Notes: generated from the sequence alone by a model not told the origin. Shown: positions 44,046-53,694, counted from the stretch's first letter. The stretch is DNA of 64,000 bases from Halocatena marina (GCF_025913575.1 NZ_CP109785.1:186001-250000), one strand, 5' to 3'. Numbers and translations: made by a program.

Positions 44046-44435
44046 CTTTAGCCGAATTCACTACTGGGGGTTGTTCAGTCTGTTGTCCGACGACCTCCGG
44101 TTCGTGTTCAAGATCGTCTGCAGGCATGACGTCACATTAGCTAACCATAGAATGATAGCTAACCATGCAAGGAATGGCTCAACAATACGCTTCGTGCGGT
44201 GATTTGGAGCCGCGATTCTCTGAGAGACATTTTCATTTGGAATCACCCGATTTCGCGCGTTCTCGACGGTTCCTTCCCGTCTTTTCGACCATTTTGAGAG
44301 ATTGGTGATAATCCCCTTTTAGTACGGATGGTGATGGATAACTGAAGACAGCATCCGAGTAATGTAGGCGAATATCGAAGCGACCCGCCGTCGGCGGGTA
44401 TCCAGATCTCAGCCGACACGCTATACCACAAGACA
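44046..44435. other. Intergenic region between the pilus operon and a TFB gene
   Basis: 390 bases of divergent control region without a credible gene. It holds TTTTAGTA at 44317-44324, a possible TATA box for the TFB gene that would give a leader of about 90 bases, and the dyad at 44383-44399. No RNA gene was recognised. Confidence 0.5.
44383..44399. promoter_or_regulatory. Perfect 17-base G+C-rich dyad in the TFB leader
   Basis: ACCCGCCG-T-CGGCGGGT ends 37 bases before the TFB start codon. If transcription starts at the TATA box near 44320, the dyad is transcribed and would form a strong leader hairpin. A DNA-binding site is the alternative. Confidence 0.45.
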
Positions 44436-45440
44436 ATGTCACACGCCACGACCGAACGTACACTCAAACGGCACGAGCGCCGTACCGCTGAAGAACACGA
44501 CGAAGCAGAACACGACGGAGACCACGACACAGAGCACGTAGAATCTGGACGAACCGAATGTCCCGAATGCGGCTCTACGAGCGTCGTTCAGGAACAGGGA
44601 GAGCGGTGCTGTGGGGAGTGTGGGCTTGTTGTTGAGGACGATTTGGTCGATCGTGGTCCTGAATGGCGCGCGTTCGACAGTCAGGAGCGAAATCAAAAGT
44701 CCCGTGTCGGGGCCCCAACGACGCACACGATGCACGACAAGGGACTCACGACCGACATCAGTTGGAAGAACAAGGACGCGTACGGGCAGTTCCTCTCTAC
44801 GAAAAAGCGCAACCAGATGAATCGGTTGCGAAAGTGGCACGACCGTCTTCGGACGGTGGATAATGCGGAACGAAATCTTCGGTTCGCGCTCTCTGAGATT
44901 GACCGCATGGCCAGCGCGCTCGGCGTTCCCAAGTCGGTTCGTGAGGTTGCATCCGTCATCTACCGACGCGCACTGAGCGAGGATCTCATTCGCGGACGTT
45001 CGATCGAAGGTGTCGCCACAGCAACTCTCTATGCCGCCTGTCGACAGGAAGGTATTCCACGCAGTCTCGATGAGGTGACAGAAGTCGCGCGTATCGATCG
45101 ACGGGAGATTGCACGAACGTATCGCCACGTCTCACAGAATCTCGGACTGGAACTGAAACCCGCTGACCCAAAACAGTATGTTCCACGCTTTTGCTCGGAT
45201 CTCGATCTCTCCGAGGAAGTACAGACGAAAGCGAACGAGATCATCGATGTGACAGCCGGAAACGGACTACTGTCTGGGAAATCTCCAACAGGGTATGCGG
45301 CCGCAGCAATCTATGCCGCCTCGTTGCTCTGCAACGAGAAACGCACACAGAACGACATCGCCTCTGTTGCGCAGGTAACGGAAGTCACGATCCGAAATCG
45401 GTATCAAGAACAGATCAAGGAGATGAACATCGTCGCGTGA
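44436..45440 (+). CDS. tfb: Transcription initiation factor IIB (second copy)
   Basis: 334 residues. An unusual polar, His/Asp/Glu-rich tail of about 38 residues comes before the zinc ribbon (CPECGSTSV, CCGECG). The B-reader region GPEWRAFDSQERNQKSRVG and GLTTDISWKNKDAYG are of the standard haloarchaeal form, and both cyclin repeats are complete. The first copy at 5805 lacks the tail and has a different linker (ISQEDRDAHG), so the two may prefer different promoters. A G+C-rich dyad lies in its leader. Confidence 0.95.
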   Translation: MSHATTERTLKRHERRTAEEHDEAEHDGDHDTEHVESGRTECPECGSTSVVQEQGERCCGECGLVVEDDLVDRGPEWRAFDSQERNQKSRVGAPTTHTMHDKGLTTDISWKNKDAYGQFLSTKKRNQMNRLRKWHDRLRTVDNAERNLRFALSEIDRMASALGVPKSVREVASVIYRRALSEDLIRGRSIEGVATATLYAACRQEGIPRSLDEVTEVARIDRREIARTYRHVSQNLGLELKPADPKQYVPRFCSDLDLSEEVQTKANEIIDVTAGNGLLSGKSPTGYAAAAIYAASLLCNEKRTQNDIASVAQVTEVTIRNRYQEQIKEMNIVA

Positions 45441-45523
45441 GCGTGCGTGCTGGACGATCCAATCAATGAAAATCAGGATCGAAACGAGTAGAATTCGTGT
45501 CCGCAGTTGTTCAGCAGTGCCCC

Positions 45524-46390
45524 TTAGTAGAACTCTCGGACGAGATCCATTGCGTCCTCGGGCGCGCCATCAGGGATGTCGGCCATGTTCTCGGTTAGTC
45601 CGTGCGATTCGTTGTACGAGACGCTTTCTTCGTTCTGGTAGATGACGCCTTGGTACTCTTTTTCGCTGTCGAGGATGACGTCCGTCGCTTGGTCGTAGTC
45701 CGTTGGGTCGTACTCGTCGTCTTCACCAAGATCGACCAACGAATCGCGGAAGTAGTCGTAGGTGTCAACGTCGTTGAACGTCACGCAAGGACTGTAGACG
45801 TTGACAAAGCCAAAGCCATCGTGTTCGACGGCTTTCTGGACGATCTCAGCGTGGCGCTGAGCGTCAGAAGAGAACGACTGGGCGATGAACGTCCCACCGG
45901 CTGCAAGCGCGAGTGCGAGCGGGTTAACCGGTGCCTGCTGTGGTCCTTCCGGTGAGGTGGTGGTCTCGAAATCCTCGCGACTGGTCGGCGAGAACTGCCC
46001 TTTCGTCAGGCCGTAGATGCGGTTGTCCATGACCACGTACGTCATGTCCATGTTTCGACGCACTGCGTGAATGAAGTGACCGACGCCGATGGAGTAGCCA
46101 TCACCGTCACCACCAGCAACCATCACTTCGAGCTCGGGATTGGCGGCCTTCACGCCCACTCCAACCGGGAGTGCGCGTCCGTGAACGCCGTGAAGTGCGT
46201 ACGAGTGCATGTACGTCCCGATCTTCCCCGAGCAGCCGATTCCAGCCACGATGAACGTGTTATCGGGGTCGTTGCCCGTGTTTGCGAGCGCCTTCATCAT
46301 GCCGTTCATCGTCCCGAAGTCACCACAGCCGGGACACCACGTCGGTTGTTTGTCGGATTTGAAATCAGTAAACCGTATGTCGGTACTCAT
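45524..46390 (-). CDS. korB: 2-oxoglutarate:ferredoxin oxidoreductase, beta subunit
   Basis: 288 residues. It holds thiamine diphosphate and the iron-sulfur cluster: WCPGCGDFG and GIGCSG give cluster cysteines, and GDGDGYSIG with MDNRIYGLTKGQ binds TPP/Mg. The complex decarboxylates a 2-oxoacid and reduces ferredoxin, replacing the NAD-linked dehydrogenase of the citric acid cycle in haloarchaea. The sizes of this pair (288 and 587) fit KorAB better than the larger pyruvate enzyme PorAB; substrate assignment rests on that. It overlaps korA by ATGA. Confidence 0.88.
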   Translation of the reverse strand: MSTDIRFTDFKSDKQPTWCPGCGDFGTMNGMMKALANTGNDPDNTFIVAGIGCSGKIGTYMHSYALHGVHGRALPVGVGVKAANPELEVMVAGGDGDGYSIGVGHFIHAVRRNMDMTYVVMDNRIYGLTKGQFSPTSREDFETTTSPEGPQQAPVNPLALALAAGGTFIAQSFSSDAQRHAEIVQKAVEHDGFGFVNVYSPCVTFNDVDTYDYFRDSLVDLGEDDEYDPTDYDQATDVILDSEKEYQGVIYQNEESVSYNESHGLTENMADIPDGAPEDAMDLVREFY

Positions 46391-48150
46391 GCTGTCACCT
46401 CCGTGCTCTCTGCGATCATGTCTTTGACATCAGTTGCAAGCTCGTCTGCTTTGAACCGGATGCCGTTGTATTTATTGATACGATCGACGCGGGTAAGGGT
46501 GTCGTGTTCGAGAAGATCGGCGAACTGACCGCCCGCGTTGCACTCGACGACGATAACCTGATCCGCGCTTTCGATCTCTTCGGTCAGATCCGCTCGTGGG
46601 TACATGTATGAACAGGAGATGAATCTGACTGAAATTCCGTCATCTTCCAAAAAGTCGAGCGCTTCACGCATTGCGCCCTCGTTCGATCCCCACGAAATGA
46701 CGAGCGTGTCTGCATCGGGGTCTCCGAACTCGCGGTAGGACCAATCCTCGCGTTCGATTGCGGTTTCGACTTTTCGATCGCGTTTGTCGACCTGTTCGAT
46801 ACGAACGTCTGTGTCCTCTGTCCTGCGGCCGAGTTCGTCGTGTTCCAACCCAGTCGTCATATGCGCGCCACCGGACGTTCCGGGCGTCGTTCGTGGACTG
46901 ATGCCGTCCTCAGTTGGGTAGTGTGGCTGGAACTGTCCTTGATCGTTCTGCCACGCCTCGATGTCGTCGGATTCGACGAGATTACCACGGTCGATCTCGA
47001 CCGCATCCATATCGAACTCCTCGGGTGAGAACGTCTGCTCGGTTACGGCGAGCGCGAGATCGCTCGCGAGATAGACTGGGACCTGATACTTTTCTGCGAG
47101 GTTAAACGCCTCGATGGTCTTGTGGAAACACTCAGAGATCGTCGTCGGTGCAACGACGAATCGAGGAACTTCACCGTGGCCGCCGTAGAGCATCTGGTTG
47201 AGGTCCGCTTGTTCCTGTTTCGTCGGCATTCCCGTCGAGGGGCCCGAGCGCATCACATCACAGATAACCAACGGTGTCTCGGTCGTAGCGATTAGTCCAA
47301 ACGTTTCGGTCATCAGATCGATTCCCGGACCAGAGGTGGCCGTCATCGATCGTGCTCCCGCCCGTGCCGCACCGAGTGCGATATTGATCGCTGAAAGTTC
47401 ATCCTCTGCTTGGATGACCGCTCCACCGTAGCGCTCGATCCGTCCGGTGAGATACTCCATGACGTTCGTCGCCGGCGTAATCGGATAGCCAGCGTAGAAC
47501 CGACAACCTGCGGCGATCGCTCCCATACCAATCGCCTCGTCCCCGTTCAAGAGCACGTAGTCGTTGTCCGTCGTTTCGAGTTCGTACTCGAACTCGTGGT
47601 CGTAGTTCTCCTCAACGTAGTCACGTCCCAAGCGAGCGGCTTGCTGGTTGTTCTCAACGATTGCAGTTCCCTTGTCTTTGAACCGCTTTTCCAGCGATTC
47701 ATCGAGGTTCTCGATCGGGAAGTCCGCGACTTCGCAAGCTGCGCCGAGTGCAACGACGTTACGCATGATCGCTCCTCCCGCGTCTTCAGCGAGGCGCTTG
47801 AGCGGCACATTGAGATCGATCATCTCGTCGGGAACTTCGAGATCCTGCATCGTCGTTCGCTCACCGTCGTAGATGATGACGCTCCCCTCGTGGAGTTCAT
47901 CGAGATTCTCATCGACAGTGCGCTGGGTGAGCGCGATGAGGATATCGAGGCGGTCGACGACGCTCTCGACCCGATCAACCGACGTCCGGACCTTGTACGC
48001 CGTGTATCCACCACGAATTCGAGAAGCAAAGTCCTTGGATGTGAAGACGTGTCGTCCGGCCCGCGAAAGTGCCTGGGCGAAAATTTTTCCCGTTGAGTCG
48101 ATACCATCGCCAGCTTCGCCGCCGATGGCCCAATTAAGGTCTTCGTGCAT
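46387..48150 (-). CDS. korA: 2-oxoglutarate:ferredoxin oxidoreductase, alpha subunit (gamma-alpha fusion)
   Basis: 587 residues. The N-terminal 190 form the gamma domain (GGEAGDGIDSTGKIFAQAL), fused to the alpha domain (GCRFYAGYPITPATNVMEYL, ATSGPGIDLMTETFGL, PSTGMPTKQEQADL). With KorB it oxidises 2-oxoglutarate, or related acids, with CoA and ferredoxin. It stands first in a two-gene minus-strand operon; its upstream region is pyrimidine-rich. Confidence 0.9.
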   Translation of the reverse strand: MHEDLNWAIGGEAGDGIDSTGKIFAQALSRAGRHVFTSKDFASRIRGGYTAYKVRTSVDRVESVVDRLDILIALTQRTVDENLDELHEGSVIIYDGERTTMQDLEVPDEMIDLNVPLKRLAEDAGGAIMRNVVALGAACEVADFPIENLDESLEKRFKDKGTAIVENNQQAARLGRDYVEENYDHEFEYELETTDNDYVLLNGDEAIGMGAIAAGCRFYAGYPITPATNVMEYLTGRIERYGGAVIQAEDELSAINIALGAARAGARSMTATSGPGIDLMTETFGLIATTETPLVICDVMRSGPSTGMPTKQEQADLNQMLYGGHGEVPRFVVAPTTISECFHKTIEAFNLAEKYQVPVYLASDLALAVTEQTFSPEEFDMDAVEIDRGNLVESDDIEAWQNDQGQFQPHYPTEDGISPRTTPGTSGGAHMTTGLEHDELGRRTEDTDVRIEQVDKRDRKVETAIEREDWSYREFGDPDADTLVISWGSNEGAMREALDFLEDDGISVRFISCSYMYPRADLTEEIESADQVIVVECNAGGQFADLLEHDTLTRVDRINKYNGIRFKADELATDVKDMIAESTEVTA

Positions 48151-48640
48151 ACTGTTGCAAACGTACCTCTCGCCCGTGCAAAAGGCTTCTGAATGCCTAA
48201 TAGAGATTCGTTCGAATCAGTTCGTAAATTGTCTATTCCCGCTCTTCTCCTTCGATCTTCGACCGAACTATCACACTATATACTTTTATTTTATTCTCCT
48301 TGTCGACTTATTTCTTTTACCATTGTTCCAATTTGTTTTGTTTCGTGGTGGATTTGTACTATCTTTATTCTATCTCTGTTCCGTTTTTGTTCGTTTACGC
48401 CCGCCGTGACCTCGGTAAGCACATTTATTTGTATTGTGGGCTGAGTGAATCATTGGGGAAGTCAGTCGGGTAATTCACGCTGTTTGAAAACGGCTGTGGT
48501 GCACCACACAACGAATGCGAACGAGTTCCATCCCTCTGACATTCGATAGCACTAATCAGTAGACACTAATCGAACGCCACGCGAGCGGTTTAGTGAGTCC
48601 GAGTCAATGCACTAACGTACAGTCAGCAGTAATCACACGC
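48151..48640. other. Intergenic region upstream of korA and the flavin reductase gene
   Basis: 490 bases without a believable gene; open frames here have skewed composition from a T-rich, purine-poor stretch (about 48230-48400). It should hold the divergent promoters. A pair of CACTAATC repeats is listed separately. Confidence 0.5.
48550..48571 (+). repeat. Direct repeat CACTAATC, 14-base period
   Basis: Two copies at 48550-48557 and 48564-48571, 70-90 bases before the flavin reductase start. The spacing suggests a regulator binding site, weakly. Confidence 0.3.
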
Positions 48641-49291
48641 ATGGACCCGACAACTGTCTCGGTTGTGACTGTCCGCTCCGTTGGAGCCGAGGCCATCGCG
48701 CTCGAACTACGTACTCCGTCCGATTTCGACGCCCGTCCCGGTCAGTTCGTCAAGCTTTCTACCGAAATTGACGGTGAATCCGTCTCTCGTTTTTATACAA
48801 TCTCATCCCCGCGTGTTACCGACACGTTCGAGACAACGCTCACTATCGATCCATCGGGAACGTTTGGTCCGTATCTCGCGAACCTCGAATCGGGCGATTC
48901 GATCCGTGTCGCTGGGCCGTTCGGTAACGCTTACTACGAAGAGGAACAGCGAACGCTGATCCTCGCGGGCGGTCCCGGTGTTGGGCCAGCAGTTGGGATT
49001 GCCGGCCGAACGCTCGACGACGGCGGTACGACCACTATCGTTTACCGCGACGAGCAGCCAATCCACGAAGACCGTCTCAGCGCGCTTTCACAGCGGGGTG
49101 CACAGGTGTTCGTCGGTACAGAATCTGATAGCCTCACGGCAGCAATTGAGGAGACTGAGACTGAGAATGCACAAGTGTTCGTCTACGGCTTCTCGGAGTT
49201 TCTCGATTGGGCAACAGAGGCACTATCTGCTGCCGGTGTGGCTGTCGAACCAGCAAAGATGGAGAACTTCGGACCAGCACCGGAGGAATAA
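48641..49291 (+). CDS. Ferredoxin/flavodoxin-NADP reductase-like flavoprotein
   Basis: 216 residues from the ATG at 48641. The FAD domain has RFYTISSP, the flavin-binding RxYS/T motif, and the NAD(P) domain has GGPGVGPAVG with the usual late FVYGFSEF. No iron-sulfur domain is attached. It could pass electrons between NAD(P)H and ferredoxin, which would link to the adjacent ferredoxin-reducing KorAB; the direction and partner are inferred. Confidence 0.88.
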   Translation: MDPTTVSVVTVRSVGAEAIALELRTPSDFDARPGQFVKLSTEIDGESVSRFYTISSPRVTDTFETTLTIDPSGTFGPYLANLESGDSIRVAGPFGNAYYEEEQRTLILAGGPGVGPAVGIAGRTLDDGGTTTIVYRDEQPIHEDRLSALSQRGAQVFVGTESDSLTAAIEETETENAQVFVYGFSEFLDWATEALSAAGVAVEPAKMENFGPAPEE

Positions 49292-49348
49292 TCGAACCCA
49301 TTCGAGAGACATAGCACAAAATCCAGCAGTGAATCGAGACCGGTGAAT

Positions 49349-49579
49349 CTACTCTCGGATGTCTCCGACGACTGACTGTAACACGGCATTACAGAGTTCA
49401 CACCCTTCGACGGTAACACTGATACTGGACGGCGTTCGCTCACCGAATTCGATATCGCTCGTGCAGTCACAAAGTGGACAGCAGTTTGTTTCGTTCCACA
49501 CGTGATGTAGAATCGTCTCGTCTATTTCTTCTCGTAACTGTTCGATACTTTTACGTCCGCCTGAATCCAAACCATACAT
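49349..49579 (-). CDS. Small zinc-ribbon protein
   Basis: 76 residues from the ATG at 49579. After a helical N-terminal part (KSIEQLREEIDETILHH), two cysteine knuckles (CCPLCDC and CELC) suggest a zinc ribbon. The frame upstream to 49630 seems non-coding. It is convergent with the flavin reductase. Function unknown. Confidence 0.65.
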   Translation of the reverse strand: MYGLDSGGRKSIEQLREEIDETILHHVWNETNCCPLCDCTSDIEFGERTPSSISVTVEGCELCNAVLQSVVGDIRE

Positions 49580-49859
49580 GGTCTTTGTCTTACTGAAGAC
49601 CACCGGAAGGGTGTTTGGGCACCCTTTCATCTAAGCCAGTGATCGCGTCCAGCGGTCTTCGTGTTTCCATTGATCGGTCACCACTTATAGTTTTAGTGTT
49701 CAGATAGAACCTCTAAGAATCAACAGTAGTGAATCTATCGCTGATTCGAGAATTGTGTATCTGTTGTCATACGATAGTACCCAAAAACACCATTGAACTA
49801 AAACGATCGTCAGCGATGAATCGAGATGTGGCTGTGTGAATACCTCTTTCTGACGTGGC

Positions 49860-50684
49860 TCACCCCACTGGATCGCCTTTTCTTGGGATTATCTCTCCAG
49901 AATTGACCGTTCGTGCGCCGTTCCGGTAGTTCTGGTATAGTTCTACCGCCCAGTTCAGAAATGCAGGATCGTCGCACTCGATACACGCCCGAATCCGTCC
50001 TCGTTCGTCGTATGCGCTCATAAAGCCGCAGTGGTCGGAGAGTGTGAGACCGAAGTCGATCGGCTGTGGAGATTCGTGTAACACGATACTTTCAGGAGAG
50101 GACCCAGATGCTGACACCGCGAGGCTCTGTACGCTATCGCTTTTGAGCACTGTCTCGTCTACCACGAGTTCGATTTCGGCTCCGCGCTCGGTCAGTTCCA
50201 CGTAGAGGTCGGTGTAGTACTGGCTGAGAACCGGAAGGAGACTCCGGACTGTCGTGGGTGAGCTGTTTTTGAGACCGTTCACGTACTGCCTAATCGGTGC
50301 GTGCGGCTGATCAGATGTTGCAACGAATATCTCCGCATCGTGAAGCCACTCGGGAGCCGGGACGTGATCACAGTCGGGGAGATATTCGAAGAATGGTTTG
50401 CACTCGTGGATTATGCCGACCGTGGTCCGAAAGTCCACGTACTGTTCGGTGATGAGTTTTCCGTTCGTTGTGAGCCGGTAGGCACCGTTCACCTTCTTTG
50501 CCCACCCCCGCTCGACTAGTTTCGATAAATTTCGCTGAATTCCTCGGCGGGATAATGAAAGCGCACTTGCGAGTTCACGGGGTGATTGCGGGGTGTTATC
50601 GAGATATCTGAGTAGTCTAATCCGGGCCCGCGACATCGCAAGAAATCGAGTGTGCTCGTGGGGATCTGGTGTGTTTTGTGACAT
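49860..50684 (-). CDS. FilR1-type winged-helix regulator
   Basis: 274 residues. Residues about 18-75 are a winged helix (RARIRLLRYLDNTPQSPRELASALSLSRRGIQRNLSKL). The rest matches the haloarchaeal proteins with the FilR1-like middle domain (VYVELTERGAEIELVVDETVL, HCGFMSAYDERGRIRACIECDD). FilR1 regulates methanogenesis in Methanothrix; haloarchaeal relatives have no known target. It stands alone, with 290 empty bases upstream. Confidence 0.82.
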   Translation of the reverse strand: MSQNTPDPHEHTRFLAMSRARIRLLRYLDNTPQSPRELASALSLSRRGIQRNLSKLVERGWAKKVNGAYRLTTNGKLITEQYVDFRTTVGIIHECKPFFEYLPDCDHVPAPEWLHDAEIFVATSDQPHAPIRQYVNGLKNSSPTTVRSLLPVLSQYYTDLYVELTERGAEIELVVDETVLKSDSVQSLAVSASGSSPESIVLHESPQPIDFGLTLSDHCGFMSAYDERGRIRACIECDDPAFLNWAVELYQNYRNGARTVNSGEIIPRKGDPVG

Positions 50685-51581
50685 GATTCACCGTCCATTG
50701 TCAGTTACGACCGCTCGTCCAGTACCGCTGCAAAAGTGAATCCCACCGCATGCTGGACCATTGTCGGTGAGACAACTCAACCGCTGTCTCGCTGTGGTCA
50801 CTCCACCTCCACGTACTCCCGTACTCCCGATCGATTCCACGAATCGCCGTGTCTTTCGAATGGATTTTCTCCATCATATTCTACATAGATTGTAGTTAAT
50901 TGAATGTTGTGATGATATTTTGTAGAAGAGTGACTAACGATGAACATTATGTGGTAACATTGTACAATCAGATAGGTTACACGACCGGGCCGTTCCAACC
51001 CTCTTCGATCTTTCCGTGATACTCCGGCCATTGGACGATATGCTCACGGTATTTTTTATCCTGATATGTGTCGAGATGGGTGTGGTACATCGTGGTAGAT
51101 ACTAGCAGGCGGAGTTCCACCGAATCGATCGGAAGACCATCACGATAAGCGGTGTTGACATCAGTCGGCCTGTCTACTGCCCTCATCAGGACTGGATTTC
51201 CATCGAGTACGACAGCAATTGCCGAGACGATACCACAGACCGACTCCACGTCGCTGCCCCCGGCCCGGAGGTACTCTATGAGCCGCCTGCCGACGCTCCC
51301 CAGCTTGAAACTGTGGTGGGCGGGAGGCTGATACTTTCTTGCTTTCAGATGCGACAGCCTACATCGACGTCGAATTTCCCCATCAATATTTCATCTACAA
51401 TTTTCTGAATAGAATTCTAAGAGAAAAGTTACCATGCCCGTTTGATGGTCGTGTGAGAAGAATAGCATGGTGAAGCTGTCGTTGAACAATCGTAACGCTC
51501 GTTAATGAGTCTCTCCCCGTCGAAAACAGCTGAAACCCCGATTTCGGGCGAGAGAACGCAAAAGAAGCCGAACACGAGGAG
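50685..51581. other. Long poorly explained region before aconitase
   Basis: About 900 bases with one doubtful reading frame (50977-51249). The parts at 50860-50970 and 51370-51430 are A+T-rich. It could hold a decayed gene. No repeat, RNA or mobile-element signature was recognised. Confidence 0.4.
50977..51249 (-). CDS. Doubtful hypothetical protein or gene remnant
   Basis: 90 residues from a GTG at 51249. The frame stays open upstream to about 51388 for 46 more codons, but with no ATG, GTG or TTG in that part. That pattern suits either a gene that lost its start or chance. The product has no recognised motif, membrane segment or metal site. Confidence 0.3.
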   Translation of the reverse strand: MESVCGIVSAIAVVLDGNPVLMRAVDRPTDVNTAYRDGLPIDSVELRLLVSTTMYHTHLDTYQDKKYREHIVQWPEYHGKIEEGWNGPVV

Positions 51582-51589
51582 TTTATATC
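51582..51589 (+). promoter_or_regulatory. TATA-like box of the aconitase gene
   Basis: TTTATATC is centred about 29 bases before the ATG at 51615 and only 20 before the GTG at 51606, so it supports the ATG and a leaderless message. Confidence 0.55.
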
Positions 51590-51614
51590 CGTGGGATGGT
51601 GACGTGTGAATGAT

Positions 51615-53591
51615 ATGGGACAGACGCTGACCGAGAAGATCCTCACCGATCATCTCGTCGAAGGAGAACTCGAAACCGGAGAGGAGATCGGCATCGAGAT
51701 CGATCAAGTCCTCACACAGGATACGACTGGTACGCTCGTTTGGCTACAGTTCGAGGCACTCGGCCTCGATGAGGTCCAGACTGAACTCGCAGCACAGTAC
51801 TGTGATCACCAGACATACCAGTTCGACTTCAAAAACACTGACGATCACCGATTCCTCCGTTCTGCAGCGGGGACGTTCGGTGCACATTTCTCTCGACCCG
51901 GAAACGGTATCTGTCATCAGGTTCACAAGGAACACTTCGCGGCACCCGGCAAGACGCTCCTCGGTTCTGACTCGCACACGCCGACTCCAGGCGGGCTTGG
52001 TCAGCTCGCTATTGGATCGGGTGGTCTCGACGTCGCTGTTGCGATGGGTGGTGGACCCTACTACATCGAGATGCCTGAGGTTGTGAGCGTTCGACTCGAA
52101 GGCGAACTTCCGGAATGGGCAACTGCAAAGGATGTCATCCTCGAACTGCTCCGGAAGCTTTCGGTCAAAGGCGGTGTTGGGAAAATCTTCGAGTACACTG
52201 GTCCTGGCGTCGAATCGCTTTCGGTGCCCGAGCGGACGACCATCACGAACATGGGGACGGAGTTGGGTGCGACGAGTTCGCTCTTCCCGACTGACGAGCG
52301 GACTGAAGAGTTCCTCTCTCGACTCGGACGCGAGGACGCCCACGTTGAGCTTCAGCCCGACGACGACGCTGAGTACGACGACGAGGTTGTCATCGACCTC
52401 TCTGAGCTTGAACCGCTCATCGCCACGCCATCGATGCCCGACAACGTCGTTCCGGTCAGCGAGGTTGCCGGCACGGATGTCGAGCAAGTCATCATCGGTT
52501 CGTGTACCAATGGTGCCTACGAGGACATCCTCCCGTCAGCGAAGATGCTCGAAGGTCGTGAGATCGACAAGAAGACTGAGATGATCGTCGCTCCCGGTTC
52601 GAAGCAAGCCTCTGAGCTGCTCGCTCGTCAGGGATGGACGGCTGAGATGATGGCTGCTGGTGTCAACTTCTCCGAGGCGACCTGTGGTGCGTGTATCGGA
52701 ATCGGCCACGTGCCTGCATCCGACTCAGTCAGCTTGCGAACGTTCAACCGCAATTTCGAGGGTCGCTCCGGAATCGAGGACGACTCAGTGTATCTCTGCT
52801 CGCCCGAAGTCGCTACTGCAGCGGCACTCAAAGGCGAAATCATCGATCCACGCGATCTTGCGGATGAACTCGGTGATCTCGAAGCCCCCGGTCTCGAGAT
52901 GCCCGAACAGTACGATGGTTCGACGACCGACCTCATCGCTCCCGACGAGGCAGTCGATGATTCGTTGGTGAAGGGACCAAATATCGGTGACGTGCCACTC
53001 AAGGACTCGCTCGAATCCGAGCTTGCTGGCCCAGCACTCCTGAAGATGGATGATAACATCACGACAGACCACATCATCCCGGCCACGCAGGACATCTTGA
53101 TGTATCGCTCGAACATCCCCAAACTGAGCGAATTCACGCTCTCACGCGTCGACGATTCGTTCGCACAGCGTGCGCTCGATGCGGACGGTGGCTTCCTCGT
53201 CGCTGGAGAAAACTATGGCCAAGGATCGTCGCGCGAGCACGCGGCACTCTGCCCGATGTACCTCGGTATCGAGGGCGTTCTCGCACAGAACTTCGCTCGC
53301 ATCCACAAGGCGAATCTGTTCAACTTCGGACTGCTCCCGCTTGCTATCGACGAAGACGATTACGAGCAGATCGAGCAGGGCGACGACATCGAAATCGTCG
53401 ACAATGTGGATGAAGCAGTCCGCTCCGGTCAGGAAGCGTTCACCGTCCGTGTGAACGGCGACTGGGAACTCACCGCTACCCTCGATGCGTCCGAGCGCGA
53501 GCGTGAGATCCTCGCAGACGGCGGGAAGCTTTCCCACACGCGAAAGCACTACGACCAGAGCACGAGCGACGCGACACCAGCCGACGACTGA
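51615..53591 (+). CDS. acn: Aconitate hydratase
   Basis: 658 residues from the ATG at 51615 (MGQTLTEKIL). It interconverts citrate and isocitrate in the citric acid cycle. Cluster ligands are visible in GSCTNGAYED and TCGACIGIG, and the swivel domain has GENYGQGSSREHAAL. It is the shorter archaeal form related to isopropylmalate isomerase, with all domains on one chain. The region has unusually regular codon use (GAC, ATC, CTC), typical of a highly expressed gene. Confidence 0.95.
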   Translation: MGQTLTEKILTDHLVEGELETGEEIGIEIDQVLTQDTTGTLVWLQFEALGLDEVQTELAAQYCDHQTYQFDFKNTDDHRFLRSAAGTFGAHFSRPGNGICHQVHKEHFAAPGKTLLGSDSHTPTPGGLGQLAIGSGGLDVAVAMGGGPYYIEMPEVVSVRLEGELPEWATAKDVILELLRKLSVKGGVGKIFEYTGPGVESLSVPERTTITNMGTELGATSSLFPTDERTEEFLSRLGREDAHVELQPDDDAEYDDEVVIDLSELEPLIATPSMPDNVVPVSEVAGTDVEQVIIGSCTNGAYEDILPSAKMLEGREIDKKTEMIVAPGSKQASELLARQGWTAEMMAAGVNFSEATCGACIGIGHVPASDSVSLRTFNRNFEGRSGIEDDSVYLCSPEVATAAALKGEIIDPRDLADELGDLEAPGLEMPEQYDGSTTDLIAPDEAVDDSLVKGPNIGDVPLKDSLESELAGPALLKMDDNITTDHIIPATQDILMYRSNIPKLSEFTLSRVDDSFAQRALDADGGFLVAGENYGQGSSREHAALCPMYLGIEGVLAQNFARIHKANLFNFGLLPLAIDEDDYEQIEQGDDIEIVDNVDEAVRSGQEAFTVRVNGDWELTATLDASEREREILADGGKLSHTRKHYDQSTSDATPADD

Positions 53592-53599
53592 TCGGCGTT

Positions 53600-53627
53600 C
53601 TTTCATCTGTCTATTCTCTTTTTGCTT
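53600..53627 (+). terminator. Pyrimidine/T-rich tract after aconitase
   Basis: A stretch with TTTTT begins about 30 bases after the stop codon and would suit archaeal termination. No hairpin is needed or seen. Confidence 0.3.
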
Positions 53628-53694
53628 CATCGACTCGGGTTTCGACTCGCTCCATGCCGGAGACTCTATCATCCTACGGTACGTATTGGGTGCC

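Noticed and set aside
51744..52487. A 247-codon minus-strand open frame
   Set aside because: Antisense to aconitase; in genes with strong GAC/CTC codon use such mirror frames stay open by chance.
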